NCBI GenBank assembly: GCA_019744775.1
Contig: JAIETZ010000001.1
Location: 682,001-746,000 of the forward strand
Length of the DNA: 64,000 bases
Source: Candidatus Obscuribacterales bacterium
GTDB lineage: Bacteria; Cyanobacteriota; Vampirovibrionia; Obscuribacterales; Obscuribacteraceae
Reading direction: 5' to 3'
Positions 8,746 to 17,350 of this stretch are shown in pieces; within the stretch, counting starts at the first letter, position 1, and each line of letters opens with the position of its first letter. Made by a program: the position numbers and the translations under genes. The notes below the pieces were generated by a model, which saw only the letters and a list, made by a program, of their open reading frames with translations, was not told the DNA's origin and ran no database searches.

Positions 8746-11700
8746 ATGTTTCGTAACATTCTTAAACGGCCGGTACTCGGGATTGTTATCTCAGTTTTAA
8801 TCGTTTTCCTCGGCTGTTTGGCCGTCGTGCAACTTCCTATCTCACAGTTCCCCCAAATTGCGCCAACCGTCGTCGAAGTCTATATTGCCTACCCCGGTGC
8901 CAGTGCCGATGTGCTTACAAATTCGACGCTGGTACCACTGGAAGCGTCCATTAACGGGGTGCCGGGCATGCGCTATATGGCCTCTGATGCAACCAGCGCC
9001 GGTGAGGCCACCATCCGTGTGATATTTGAACCAGGTACAGACCCCAATCAGGCGGTGGTTAGTGTCAAAATCCGGGTGGATCAGGTGCTGAATCAATTAC
9101 CTCCTCTCGTTCAGCGAGAGGGTGTCATCGTTTTGCCCATCCAGTCTTCCATGCTGATGTATGTGAATTTATATTCCGACACCGACTCCTTTAAAGAGCA
9201 GTACCTTTTTAATTACGCCTATACCAAGCTGATACCGGAAATTCAACGGATTCCAGGGGTTGCGAAAGCAACCTTATTGGGCACCAGAACGTATGCCATG
9301 AGGCTGTGGCTTAAACCTGATCGCATGCGAGCCTACAACATCTCTGCTGAAGAAGTGGTCGAGGCCGTTAAAGACCAGAGTCTTATTGCCCGCCCTGGCC
9401 GGCTCGGGCGCAGCTCGGGGAAAAAATCCCAGTCTACTGAATATGTGCTCAATTATCTCGGCCGCTATTCCGAGCCTGAGCAGTACGAAAATATTATTAT
9501 CAAAAGCTCCGGGTTTGGTGAAATGGTCAAGCTTAAAGACATTGCCTCCGTGGAGCTGGGCAGTGAGTTTTATGATATTTACACCAATCTGGATGGAAAG
9601 CCCTGTGCGTCTTTGGTGCTGAAACAGACGGCCAATAGCAATGGCAGGGAAGTCATCAAAATGGTCAAAGACAAAATCAAAGAACTCTCCAAGGCGTTTC
9701 CAGACGGCATACACGTCGAGTACGCCTACGATGTCTCTAAGTTTTTAGACGCCTCGATTGAGCAGGTAATCGACACCATCCGAGATGCCTTTATTCTGGT
9801 CACGCTCGTCGTCTTTCTGTTTCTGGGGGACTGGCGTTCCACCGTCATTCCTGTCATTGCCGTACCTATTTCATTAATAGGTCCCTTTTTGGTGCTCTCG
9901 ATGTTTGGTATGTCCATTAACCTGATTACCTTATTTGCTTTGGTACTGGCCATCGGCATTGTGGTAGATGATGCCATTGTGGTGGTTGAAGCCGTCCACA
10001 GCAATATGGAGAAAAACCCGTCGCTATCGCCTTATGCGGCAACACAAAAAGCCATGAGCGAACTGGGAAGCGCTATTCTGGCCATCACGCTGGTGATGAT
10101 TTCGGTGTTTGTGCCAATAGCCTTCATTCCCGGCCCGGTGGGTGTATTTTACCGGCAGTTTTCCATCACTATGTCTAGCGCCATTATAATTTCGGCGTTG
10201 GTGGCATTAACGCTAACGCCTGTTTTATGCGCCATGTTTCTTAAAAACCATGCCGGTCACAAGCCCTCTTTTAACGTATTTCAATGGTTTATTGGGCAAT
10301 TCAATGCCCTTTTCGAAGCATTCACCCGTGGCTACTTGGGGCTGTTAAATCGTATCGTCACAAAAAAAATAATGTGCCTGGGGGTCATCCTATTATTTGC
10401 TGCCGGCATTTTTTATATGAGCCAAAATGTTTCCTCCGGCTTTGTCCCGAATGAAGACCAGGGCACCATCTACGCTATTGTTCAAACACCACCGGGGTCT
10501 ACGCTGGAGTATACAAACAAAGTAATGCGCCAGCTGGAAAAAATGTGCAAAGTGGTTGACGGGGTCGACTCGGTGACGTCGATGGCGGGCTTCGAAATCA
10601 TGACAGAAGGCAGAGGCTCCAATGCGGGGACCTGTCTTATCAACCTCAAAAACTGGGAAGACCGCAAACAAAACGTCCTTGAAATTATTGAGGAATTAGA
10701 GCATAAAGCTGTTGGGTTGGGAGGCAGGGTTGAATTTTTTGAGCCGCCGGCCATTCCCGGCTTTGGCACTTCCGGCGGATTTTCCTTGCGGTTACTGGAT
10801 AAAACCGGCGATCTCCGCTATCAGGAGCTGCAAGTGGCTACTCAGAACTTTATGCAGGCCCTGAGCAAACGCAAAGAGATTTCAGGGCTGTTTACCTTCT
10901 ACAATGCGTCCTACCCGCAATATGAAATCAAGATCGATAACCAGTCGGCCATGCAGAAGGGGGTTTCCATAAAAACGGCTATGGAAAACCTGGATGTTCT
11001 AATCAGCGGCTCTTATGAGCAAGGTTTTGTTAAATTTGGCCGGTTTTTTAAGGTCTTTACCATGGCAGCCCCTGAATACACAAGAAATCTGGATGATTTG
11101 AAGACCCTGTTTGTCAAAAATGAGCAAGGGGAAATGGTGCCCTACACGTCGTTTATGACCCTGGAAAAAACAAGAGGGGCCAATGAAATTACGCGCTATA
11201 ACATGTACAACTCTGCTGCCATTCGGGGATTCCCGGCAAAAGGGTATACGTCTGGCGACGCCATTCAGGCTATCCGCGACGTGGCTAAAAACACCCTGTC
11301 CCGCGAGTTCGACATTGCCTGGGAAGACCTGTCCTTCGACCAAGCGAAACAAGGTAATGAATTTGTTGTTATTTCCGTGATTGTTGTGCTTTTTGTCTAT
11401 TTAGTGCTGGCGGCCCAGTACGAAAGCTTTGCACTACCTTTGGCTGTACTCTTTTCCTTGCCCGTCGGTATTTTTGGCTCCTTCTCAATGCTCAAACTGA
11501 TGGGCCTGGCCAACGATGTGTATGCACAAATTGCCATTATTACCCTGATTGGACTCTTGGGTAAAAATGCTGTATTAATCGTCGAGTTTGCGGTTCAAAA
11601 ACGCAATGAAGGTTTATCGTTGCGAGACGCTGCACTGGAAGGCGCCAGAATGCGGTTTCGACCTATCCTGATGACGTCCTTTGCCTTTGTCGCAGGGCTT

Positions 11701-11985
11701 ATCCCCCTTGTGTTGTCTGAAGGCGCAGGCGCAGTCGGGAATAGAACCCTTGGTTCATCTGCCATGGGTGGGATGATGACAGGCACCATCATCGGCGTGT
11801 TGATTATTCCGGGGCTCTACTTTGTTTTCGCCACCCTGGTTGATGGCAAAAACCTGCTGAAAGATGAAGTACATACCAGTATCACGGACGCCATTGCAGG
11901 GATTCAAAAGAACCGTTGGGAAATACACAGACATCTAAAAGGACAACTTAAATTACTGATCAAAAAAATGAAGCCTAAGAATTAG
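8746..11985 (+). CDS. RND multidrug efflux pump, HAE1 family
   Basis: A 1079-residue inner-membrane proton/drug antiporter of the AcrB type. Twelve membrane segments and two large porter loops are recognisable. The proton relay is intact: the DD pair falls at residues 408-409 (IGIVVDDAIVVVEA) and the Lys of GLLGKNAV at 940. Family signatures FVPNEDQG and FRPILMTS are present. It sits between the adaptor and the TolC-like channel, giving a full tripartite pump. The substrate cannot be read from the sequence. It lies in the block bounded by the duplicated tetR end, so it was probably gained by transfer. Confidence 0.97.
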   Translation: MFRNILKRPVLGIVISVLIVFLGCLAVVQLPISQFPQIAPTVVEVYIAYPGASADVLTNSTLVPLEASINGVPGMRYMASDATSAGEATIRVIFEPGTDPNQAVVSVKIRVDQVLNQLPPLVQREGVIVLPIQSSMLMYVNLYSDTDSFKEQYLFNYAYTKLIPEIQRIPGVAKATLLGTRTYAMRLWLKPDRMRAYNISAEEVVEAVKDQSLIARPGRLGRSSGKKSQSTEYVLNYLGRYSEPEQYENIIIKSSGFGEMVKLKDIASVELGSEFYDIYTNLDGKPCASLVLKQTANSNGREVIKMVKDKIKELSKAFPDGIHVEYAYDVSKFLDASIEQVIDTIRDAFILVTLVVFLFLGDWRSTVIPVIAVPISLIGPFLVLSMFGMSINLITLFALVLAIGIVVDDAIVVVEAVHSNMEKNPSLSPYAATQKAMSELGSAILAITLVMISVFVPIAFIPGPVGVFYRQFSITMSSAIIISALVALTLTPVLCAMFLKNHAGHKPSFNVFQWFIGQFNALFEAFTRGYLGLLNRIVTKKIMCLGVILLFAAGIFYMSQNVSSGFVPNEDQGTIYAIVQTPPGSTLEYTNKVMRQLEKMCKVVDGVDSVTSMAGFEIMTEGRGSNAGTCLINLKNWEDRKQNVLEIIEELEHKAVGLGGRVEFFEPPAIPGFGTSGGFSLRLLDKTGDLRYQELQVATQNFMQALSKRKEISGLFTFYNASYPQYEIKIDNQSAMQKGVSIKTAMENLDVLISGSYEQGFVKFGRFFKVFTMAAPEYTRNLDDLKTLFVKNEQGEMVPYTSFMTLEKTRGANEITRYNMYNSAAIRGFPAKGYTSGDAIQAIRDVAKNTLSREFDIAWEDLSFDQAKQGNEFVVISVIVVLFVYLVLAAQYESFALPLAVLFSLPVGIFGSFSMLKLMGLANDVYAQIAIITLIGLLGKNAVLIVEFAVQKRNEGLSLRDAALEGARMRFRPILMTSFAFVAGLIPLVLSEGAGAVGNRTLGSSAMGGMMTGTIIGVLIIPGLYFVFATLVDGKNLLKDEVHTSITDAIAGIQKNRWEIHRHLKGQLKLLIKKMKPKN

Positions 11986-11995
11986 TCAGTCAACC

Positions 11996-13468
11996 ATGAG
12001 CGGAATAAACAGAAAAAAAATTGTTAGTCTTTTAACACCCATAGCTCTTATGGGAGTCCTGCAAGCACCTGTTTTTGCAAAATCATGGATTCATCCGCTT
12101 AGTCTGTTGGAAAGAAAGCCGACATTCAACGTACCAAAGAAGTATGACACTCCGCTGCTGAAGGGCTCTGTTGAAGTTGATAGCGCGGCTACTATTAGCT
12201 GGCGGCATTTTTTTTCTGATCCTTATCTTGTCTCCCTGATTGAAACAGCCCTGGCAAATAACCAAGAATTCAATATTGCAATACAGGATATTGAAATTGC
12301 TGCCAATGAAGTGAAAGAAAAACGAGCTGAGTATTGGCCTAAAGTCGGCTTGGGGTTTGGCGCAAGTTACATTAAGCCATCCGAAAACACCCAGGAAGGC
12401 GTGTTGGATAAAATTATTGTTGAGAGAGGTATTATTAATAACCCGGATTTTAACCTGAATCTGGGTCCGTCGCTGAGCTGGGAAGTGGATATCTGGAAAA
12501 AATTCAGAAATGCCAAAGAGGCAGCCAGACTGCGTATGGTGGCACAATATGAGGTCCGCAATTTTCTTATTTCCAGGCTCGTTACTGAAATAGCACGCAA
12601 CTATTATGAATTAATGGCTCTGGATACGTCTTTGAAGATACTGGATGCAAACATCAGCATCCAGGAAGCGGCTTTCCTTAAAATGCAGACCTTGAAGCGT
12701 TATGCCAAAGCGAACCAATTAGGGGTCAATCGGTTTGAAGCCCAGTTAAACAACACTAAAAGCCAGCGGTTTGAAACCAGTCAAAGAATTGTTGAAAAAG
12801 AGAATCGTCTGAAGTTCCTCTCCGGTATCTATAATGAAGCGCCAATATTGAGACACTCTGACCAGTTTATGGCGATTCCGGTGGATGAATTGCAGACGGG
12901 TGTGCCTGCTCAGCTTTTGGAAAACAGAGCCGATATTCGTCAGGCTGAAGCGGCGATTAAGGCGGCAAAGCTCGATTTAAAAAGTGCCAAGGCCCAGCTA
13001 TACCCCAACGTGACGATTAGGGCAGGTACTGGCTTTTCGGGGTTTGATCCTCAACTGCTGTTTCAACCACAGTCGTTGTTATACAATGCAATGGGTGACT
13101 TAATGCTTCCATTGATCAACCGAAACGCAATCCTTGCACGAATACAGACAGCCGATGCCCACCAAACCCAAGCGGTTTTGACTTATGAGCAGACTTTACT
13201 AAAAGCCTACACCGACGTTCTTAATCAGGTGTCAAATATAAGAAATATGCAGCAGGCTTTTGATAAAAAAAACCGAGAAGTCGTATTGCTTGAGCAGTCT
13301 ATCGGTACGGCAAACATGCTGTTTAAGTACGCCAAGGCGACTTACATCGAAGTGCTGCTCGTCCAGGAAGAGGCACTGGAAGCCGAAAAAGAACTGGTTG
13401 AAGTGAAAATGAACCTGGTCGGGTCCAGAGTTGACCTCTATCGAGCACTAGGGGGCGGCTGGAAGTAA
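11996..13468 (+). CDS. Outer membrane efflux channel (TolC/NodT family)
   Basis: A 490-residue outer membrane factor. The signal peptide ends near residue 28 (APVFA). Two internal OEP repeats are visible, with the family signatures WRHFFSDPYLVSLIETAL near the start, LSWEVDIWKKF, and ENRADIRQAEAAIKAAKLD at the start of the second repeat. There is no lipobox Cys. It starts 10 bases after the pump gene and completes the tripartite system. Six bases separate its stop from the second copy of the tetR end, so the cassette boundary is here. Confidence 0.94.
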   Translation: MSGINRKKIVSLLTPIALMGVLQAPVFAKSWIHPLSLLERKPTFNVPKKYDTPLLKGSVEVDSAATISWRHFFSDPYLVSLIETALANNQEFNIAIQDIEIAANEVKEKRAEYWPKVGLGFGASYIKPSENTQEGVLDKIIVERGIINNPDFNLNLGPSLSWEVDIWKKFRNAKEAARLRMVAQYEVRNFLISRLVTEIARNYYELMALDTSLKILDANISIQEAAFLKMQTLKRYAKANQLGVNRFEAQLNNTKSQRFETSQRIVEKENRLKFLSGIYNEAPILRHSDQFMAIPVDELQTGVPAQLLENRADIRQAEAAIKAAKLDLKSAKAQLYPNVTIRAGTGFSGFDPQLLFQPQSLLYNAMGDLMLPLINRNAILARIQTADAHQTQAVLTYEQTLLKAYTDVLNQVSNIRNMQQAFDKKNREVVLLEQSIGTANMLFKYAKATYIEVLLVQEEALEAEKELVEVKMNLVGSRVDLYRALGGGWK

Positions 13469-13474
13469 GTAGTA

Positions 13475-13577
13475 GACCTATACTTGGTTTCAGTCCCGTG
13501 GCGCCGTATCGGAAAAAGAATTTGCCGATCTCGCCACATCACTCTTTCTTAATGGTATAAACAATTCACCCGCATAA
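13475..13577 (+). pseudogene. tetR 3'-end fragment (direct repeat, copy 2)
   Basis: Encodes the last 33 residues of the TetR regulator and its stop, without the rest of the gene. It matches 6122-6224 exactly for 49 bases, then differs mainly by synonymous changes. Those differences mean the two ends evolved as working genes before being placed here, so this is a remnant of a related allele or paralogue rather than a fresh duplication. It marks the right edge of the efflux cassette. Confidence 0.9.
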
Positions 13578-13590
13578 GAGGTTTTCTATT

Positions 13591-14277
13591 GTGAGTTCAA
13601 GAACGCCGTTGCTACTCTCTACGCTCTGCTTGTTGTTACTTAGTAGCACGTCTGGTGCACTCGCCGACGAAACCGAATCATTTTTAAGAGGCGGGGTTGC
13701 TAGTAGTCCGTCCGAACTCACAGTTCCTGCAACATTTAAGGTCGTCTTTTTTGAGCCGCTTGATCTTCATAAAATGCATACAGGCACAGAAATAAGCGGT
13801 CGTCTAAAAGAAGATTTGAAAGTTAACAAGAATGTTGTTGCCCCTGCCGGCTCCATTGTTACCGGCTACGTTCAAATGGTAGATAAGAAAGGTAGCGATG
13901 CTGTCGGCATAACAGAGGAAAAGCGAAAGCATTCGGGCTACAGACTTGTCTTTGACGAAATTATTCTCAGTAACAAAGAGCGACTGAAAGTACAGGCGTT
14001 GCCTATTGAAACTATCTCAGTCTTCAACAACAAAGGTGAATTTCGCTCGATAACAGTAGGACCTGGTGGAGTAATTAAAAAAGTTGAGTCGCTAGATGTA
14101 GTCGAATCTGTACTTGATATAGTGGTTTCACGTTCAATGGTTGAACGTGGAATGTACTTCAAGAGAAACGATGAAATTGAAGTTAGGCACAATTATTTAG
14201 GTTCCGAAAGAGTTGCAAGCAAGGCAGAAAAGAGCAGACGAAGACAAACTGCTATCAAGAAACAGATAACACTCTAA
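13591..14277 (+). CDS. Secreted barrel-type protein, unknown function
   Basis: A 228-residue protein from a GTG start preceded by GAGG. The signal peptide ends at ALA (about residue 26). The mature part has PATFKVVFFEPLDL...GTEISGRLKEDLKV...VVAPAGSIVTGYV, the same layout as the N-terminal domain of the 6280 protein. The C-terminus is basic. It begins 13 bases after the tetR end fragment, as the 6280 frame closely follows the intact tetR. The ancestral order was therefore probably diiron-tetR-barrel protein. Function not recognised. Confidence 0.72.
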   Translation: MSSRTPLLLSTLCLLLLSSTSGALADETESFLRGGVASSPSELTVPATFKVVFFEPLDLHKMHTGTEISGRLKEDLKVNKNVVAPAGSIVTGYVQMVDKKGSDAVGITEEKRKHSGYRLVFDEIILSNKERLKVQALPIETISVFNNKGEFRSITVGPGGVIKKVESLDVVESVLDIVVSRSMVERGMYFKRNDEIEVRHNYLGSERVASKAEKSRRRQTAIKKQITL

Positions 14278-14284
14278 GAATTCT

Positions 14285-14369
14285 GCACCGTATTTGCACT
14301 CAAAAAAACTGAGGGTTCCCACAAACCCCAAAGCCCTCACAAAATGGCGCCTTCGGAGAGATTCGAACT
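14285..14369 (-). repeat. Degenerate attachment-site remnant: tRNA 3' end plus terminator
   Basis: Read on the minus strand, this holds a tRNA-like 3' end (TTCGAATCTCTCC then GGCGCCA, about 14345-14369), a hairpin with GTGAGGG/CCCTCA arms, a T-run, and GTGCAAATACGGTGC (14285-14299). The same order occurs just downstream of the intact tRNA-Arg (28691-28750, with GTGCAAATAGGGTGC). The 5' half of the tRNA is missing and the T-stem does not pair. Best read as the outer end of an integrated element. Confidence 0.6.
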
Positions 14370-14404
14370 GCCAGCACCAAACAGTAAAAGCTCGATAGTC
14401 AAAA

Positions 14405-14668
14405 TCACACTAAACTCTGAAGGTCGGATGCCGGCTCAAAGAGAACCCCACGCTCACTAGGTCGCAACAAATTCCTGATGAATTGTTGTTCTCGCTTATC
14501 TTTCCTTACGGGAATAACAACATGATCTTGTCTACTTTCCTTATGTATTGTCCACATTTCAGACTGTGTGGGCGCCCGTTCTGCCACCGCGGACACTATT
14601 GGGAAAGCAAAGATACACATGCTTCCCCATAAACAAGATTTGGCAAAACTGGCCGACAATGATTTCAT
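14405..14668 (-). CDS. Small secreted protein, unknown
   Basis: About 87 residues from the ATG at 14668, chosen because AGGAGG lies at a normal distance; a GTG nine bases earlier would overlap that site. The N-terminus is a signal peptide (about residues 1-29, ending VSAVA). The mature part is short, charged and lies downstream of the LRV-repeat gene on the same strand. No family recognised. Confidence 0.55.
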   Translation of the reverse strand: MKSLSASFAKSCLWGSMCIFAFPIVSAVAERAPTQSEMWTIHKESRQDHVVIPVRKDKREQQFIRNLLRPSERGVLFEPASDLQSLV

Positions 14669-14721
14669 GGTGACCACCTCCTGCCTACAAGTTAAATGTC
14701 AGAAGTCATTACTTTATGACT

Positions 14722-15168
14722 TTATGCAAAACGCTGGCGATTCAAGCCGGGCCACATATACAACCGGTTGGGTTCCGCGGGCTCGGGCGTGAGTAATCCT
14801 AGAGCCTGCATTGTCTTCCTTGCCCGACAGCTTACATACGGATTGCTATCCTCCAATAACACTTTCAAAATTTCACAAGGCGTATTTGGATCTTCCGCCA
14901 ACCCATGTCTCACTGTCGGATCAGTGTCATGAGCCAGCATACGGATCATTTCCAAGGAGGAATTGGAATTGGTTGCAACCGCTAACCGAACATCCGAATT
15001 CTCGTCCTTAGATAGATATTCCAGAACTTCTATCGGTGTTCCGGAATTTTCGGCAATCCGCATTCTTATCTTGTGATCTTTATTGTGAGCCAGGAGTGCC
15101 AACTCATCCAACGGCGTTTCCGGACACCCAGCTTTGAGATAATCTTCAATCCAATTCATACCTAACAT
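14722..15168 (-). CDS. Leucine-rich-variant / HEAT-like repeat protein
   Basis: A 148-residue protein starting at the ATG at 15168, which has GGAGG eight bases upstream. It has about four helical repeats of roughly 24 residues. Each follows the pattern LA.....D..VR..LA.N..TP.E.L..L (for example LAHDTDPTVRHGLAEDPNTP and LSKDENSDVRLAVATN). These LRV repeats form curved solenoids used for protein binding. No catalytic domain or signal peptide. It faces away from the heat-shock genes across a 480-base region. Confidence 0.72.
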   Translation of the reverse strand: MLGMNWIEDYLKAGCPETPLDELALLAHNKDHKIRMRIAENSGTPIEVLEYLSKDENSDVRLAVATNSNSSLEMIRMLAHDTDPTVRHGLAEDPNTPCEILKVLLEDSNPYVSCRARKTMQALGLLTPEPAEPNRLYMWPGLNRQRFA

Positions 15169-15648
15169 CGAAATCACCTCCGCGCCTCCATAGTGGAATG
15201 ATTTTGTTGTTTGTGTATTTCGTAAATTAATTCGCTAATCAGAAAGCACCTTTCTCTGAGGCGGCAGTACCTTTGTACTGCCGCCCGATCCGTGCTTTAA
15301 GGCCAGCCTGACGGGCCGGCAAGTTGTATAAACAGTATTCAGATTTTCAAACCGATCAAGTAGGGTAAACCAACCTCCTTCAAATAGTCATGAAAATGGT
15401 GATTCAACTAACTCAAACGGAAGGAAACTGAAGCCTTCCAAGAATTTTTATAGCAAAAACCTTTTTACCGGTCAAGAGTTTTCAGCATTTTTTTGTGCCG
15501 CCTGAAACCCAGTCCACCAGCGAATATTTTTCATGGCAGGTTTAAAAAAAAGTGTATTTTCAAAGCCGGGTGCATCGCAATCAGTAAATTATTTAGTGGA
15601 TACGAAATCCAATTTTATGACAGCGTTATATAGAAGGAGGCGTAAGTT
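15169..15648. other. Divergent intergenic region upstream of the heat-shock operon
   Basis: 480 bases without a gene. They must hold the promoters for the repeat protein (minus) and the heat-shock genes (plus). The main visible structure is the nested hairpin at 15243-15298. I see no CIRCE element and no clear ROSE thermometer next to the first heat-shock start. A strong AAGGAGG precedes the ATG at 15649. Confidence 0.5.
15243..15298. promoter_or_regulatory. Nested inverted repeat / strong hairpin
   Basis: The inner stem is a perfect 11-base repeat, GGCGGCAGTAC/GTACTGCCGCC, with a CTTT loop (15260-15285). It is enclosed by a second pair of arms, AAAGCAC (15243-15249) and GTGCTTT (15292-15298). 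It could be a terminator, a structured leader or a protein-binding site. The stem is long enough to be non-random. Confidence 0.6.
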
Positions 15649-16089
15649 ATGTTGCTACAGAGAATTGCAGACACGGATCTGTTCAGCTCTCTTAGAGACA
15701 TGCAGCGGCTTCAGCAACAGTTAAGTCGCTTAATGTCGGTAGAGAAATGGCCATCGACTCAAGAATTCCCACCTATTAATGTATGGACTTCCGAAAACGG
15801 AGCGATCGCCCGCACGGAAATCCCGGGGATAGATCCAAACGATATTGAGATTTCGCTAGTTAATGACTCTCTTACAATTAAGGGATCTAGAAATCCCGAA
15901 ATCGTCCAAGAGGGACAAACATATCATCGCCAAGAGCGTGGACACGGTCAATTTACCCGCTCGCTCCAACTTCCATTTAGGGTGGAAGCTGATGAAGTGC
16001 AGGCTCATTTTATTAATGGTGTTTTGGAAATCACCTTGCCGCGGGCCAAAGCCGACCAGCCACGGAAAATTGGCGTCATATCAGAATAG
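15649..16089 (+). CDS. Small heat-shock protein, HSP20 family (1)
   Basis: A 146-residue ATP-independent holdase chaperone. The alpha-crystallin domain spans about residues 38-140: PPINVWTSENGAI, EIPGIDPNDIEISL, and the signature GVLEITLP near 125. The IGV at the C-terminus serves as the I-x-I/V oligomer contact. A perfect AAGGAGG precedes the ATG. First of three adjacent HSP20 genes, each with its own strong ribosome site. Confidence 0.93.
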   Translation: MLLQRIADTDLFSSLRDMQRLQQQLSRLMSVEKWPSTQEFPPINVWTSENGAIARTEIPGIDPNDIEISLVNDSLTIKGSRNPEIVQEGQTYHRQERGHGQFTRSLQLPFRVEADEVQAHFINGVLEITLPRAKADQPRKIGVISE

Positions 16090-16118
16090 TATTTCTTCTC
16101 TAACAAAGGAGGATTGTT

Positions 16119-16520
16119 ATGCCTACTGAATTAATGGAGACAAACAAAGTCGAAGCCGTGCAAAATGGCACAGAGCAGACCAGAACAAATAAGGTGTTCA
16201 TTCCAAGAACAGACATATATGAATCCAAAGATCATTTGCTACTTATGGCGGATATGCCTGGCGTGAAACAAGACGCAGTCGATATCACACTTGAGCACAA
16301 TATACTCACAATCTACGGTCGAGTAGAACCGCCAAAGGTTGAAGAATTTGGCTTAACTTATGCCGAGTATGGCATTGGTGACTATCGGCGCGTTTTTACT
16401 TTGTCAAATGAAATTGACAGAGATGGAATTCAAGCATCAGTGAAAAACGGCGTACTCAAATTGGTACTGCCCAAGAGTAAAAACGCCATCCCGAGAAAAA
16501 TTACTGTGCAAACCGCATAA
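16119..16520 (+). CDS. Small heat-shock protein, HSP20 family (2)
   Basis: A 133-residue HSP20 chaperone. The alpha-crystallin domain covers about residues 28-128, with FIPRTDIYESKDHLLL, ADMPGVKQDAVDITLE and the closing GVLKLVLPKS. ITV near the C-terminus is the oligomer motif. AAAGGAGG lies upstream. It differs clearly from its neighbours, so the three genes are old paralogues rather than recent copies. Mixed oligomers with the 15649 product are possible. Confidence 0.93.
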   Translation: MPTELMETNKVEAVQNGTEQTRTNKVFIPRTDIYESKDHLLLMADMPGVKQDAVDITLEHNILTIYGRVEPPKVEEFGLTYAEYGIGDYRRVFTLSNEIDRDGIQASVKNGVLKLVLPKSKNAIPRKITVQTA

Positions 16521-16566
16521 AAGCCGGTTTCAATCTACACAACGAGCTTTTGAGAAGGAGGTTTCG

Positions 16567-17316
16567 ATGAGTTACATTTCGAAGTATCCAGAATCTTTTG
16601 CCGTTCACTGGGCAAAATTCGGTTTACTTATATTATTGCTGGCCTTATCTCTTTTTTTGGCCAGTGGTCAGATGCTACATTCTTACGCGGCAGACAGTGG
16701 CAATACTAATAACATCACCAAAGATAAATCCGGCGAGCCCGTGCGTATCCACTCGGGCAAATCAAAGCATGACCAAAGGCCGTTGGATCTGGATTCCACT
16801 ATTAACAAGATGCGTGAGTCGGCATCGAAATTGAGTTTACCATCCAGCATGTTTGAGCCGTGGTGGCGGACAATGTTGCATGATCCGGACGCTGATTGGC
16901 TTATGAGAAATTTTGATGTGATGTCATCAAATCCGGATAAGAACTGGGCATTTCCAGTTGGCTTGGGTGCATACATTCCACGACTCGATACTTCTGAAAC
17001 CGCCGATACAATTGAGATCACCGCTGAAGTTCCTGGTATCGATGAAAAGAACCTCGATGTGACCGTAACTGACGACTTGGTCACAATAAAAGGAGACAAG
17101 AAATCAGAAACTACACAAAAGGCGTTGAAGGACGGCAGCGGATTTCAGGCTATAGAAAGAGCCTATGGGTCTTTTGAACGGACTGTTGCTCTTCCCTGCA
17201 AAGTACAGAGTGAAAATGCTCAAGCTAGTCTAAAAAATGGTATCTTGACCATTATGATACCCAAAAAACACGCCCCCAAAAGCGAGGGCAAGAAACTAAC
17301 CATCAAAAGCGAATAA
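16567..17316 (+). CDS. Membrane-anchored or exported HSP20 protein
   Basis: A 249-residue HSP20 with an unusual N-terminus: a hydrophobic helix at about residues 18-36 (GLLILLLALSLFLASG), then a linker of about 95 residues. The alpha-crystallin domain follows (about 138-245; RLDTSETADTIEITAEVPG and GILTIMIPKK), with LTI at the C-terminus. The helix should place the chaperone domain outside the cytoplasm, as an anchor or uncleaved signal. Most bacterial HSP20s are cytosolic. AGAAGGAGG precedes the ATG. Third gene of the heat-shock block. Confidence 0.88.
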   Translation: MSYISKYPESFAVHWAKFGLLILLLALSLFLASGQMLHSYAADSGNTNNITKDKSGEPVRIHSGKSKHDQRPLDLDSTINKMRESASKLSLPSSMFEPWWRTMLHDPDADWLMRNFDVMSSNPDKNWAFPVGLGAYIPRLDTSETADTIEITAEVPGIDEKNLDVTVTDDLVTIKGDKKSETTQKALKDGSGFQAIERAYGSFERTVALPCKVQSENAQASLKNGILTIMIPKKHAPKSEGKKLTIKSE

Positions 17317-17350
17317 GATGATTAGATTCAACCGCTAAATAATTCCCACT

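Noticed and set aside
15430-15648. CIRCE or ROSE heat-shock control element
   Set aside because: No TTAGCACTC/GAGTGCTAA pair is present. The leader before the first HSP20 gene does not show a convincing pairing of its ribosome site.
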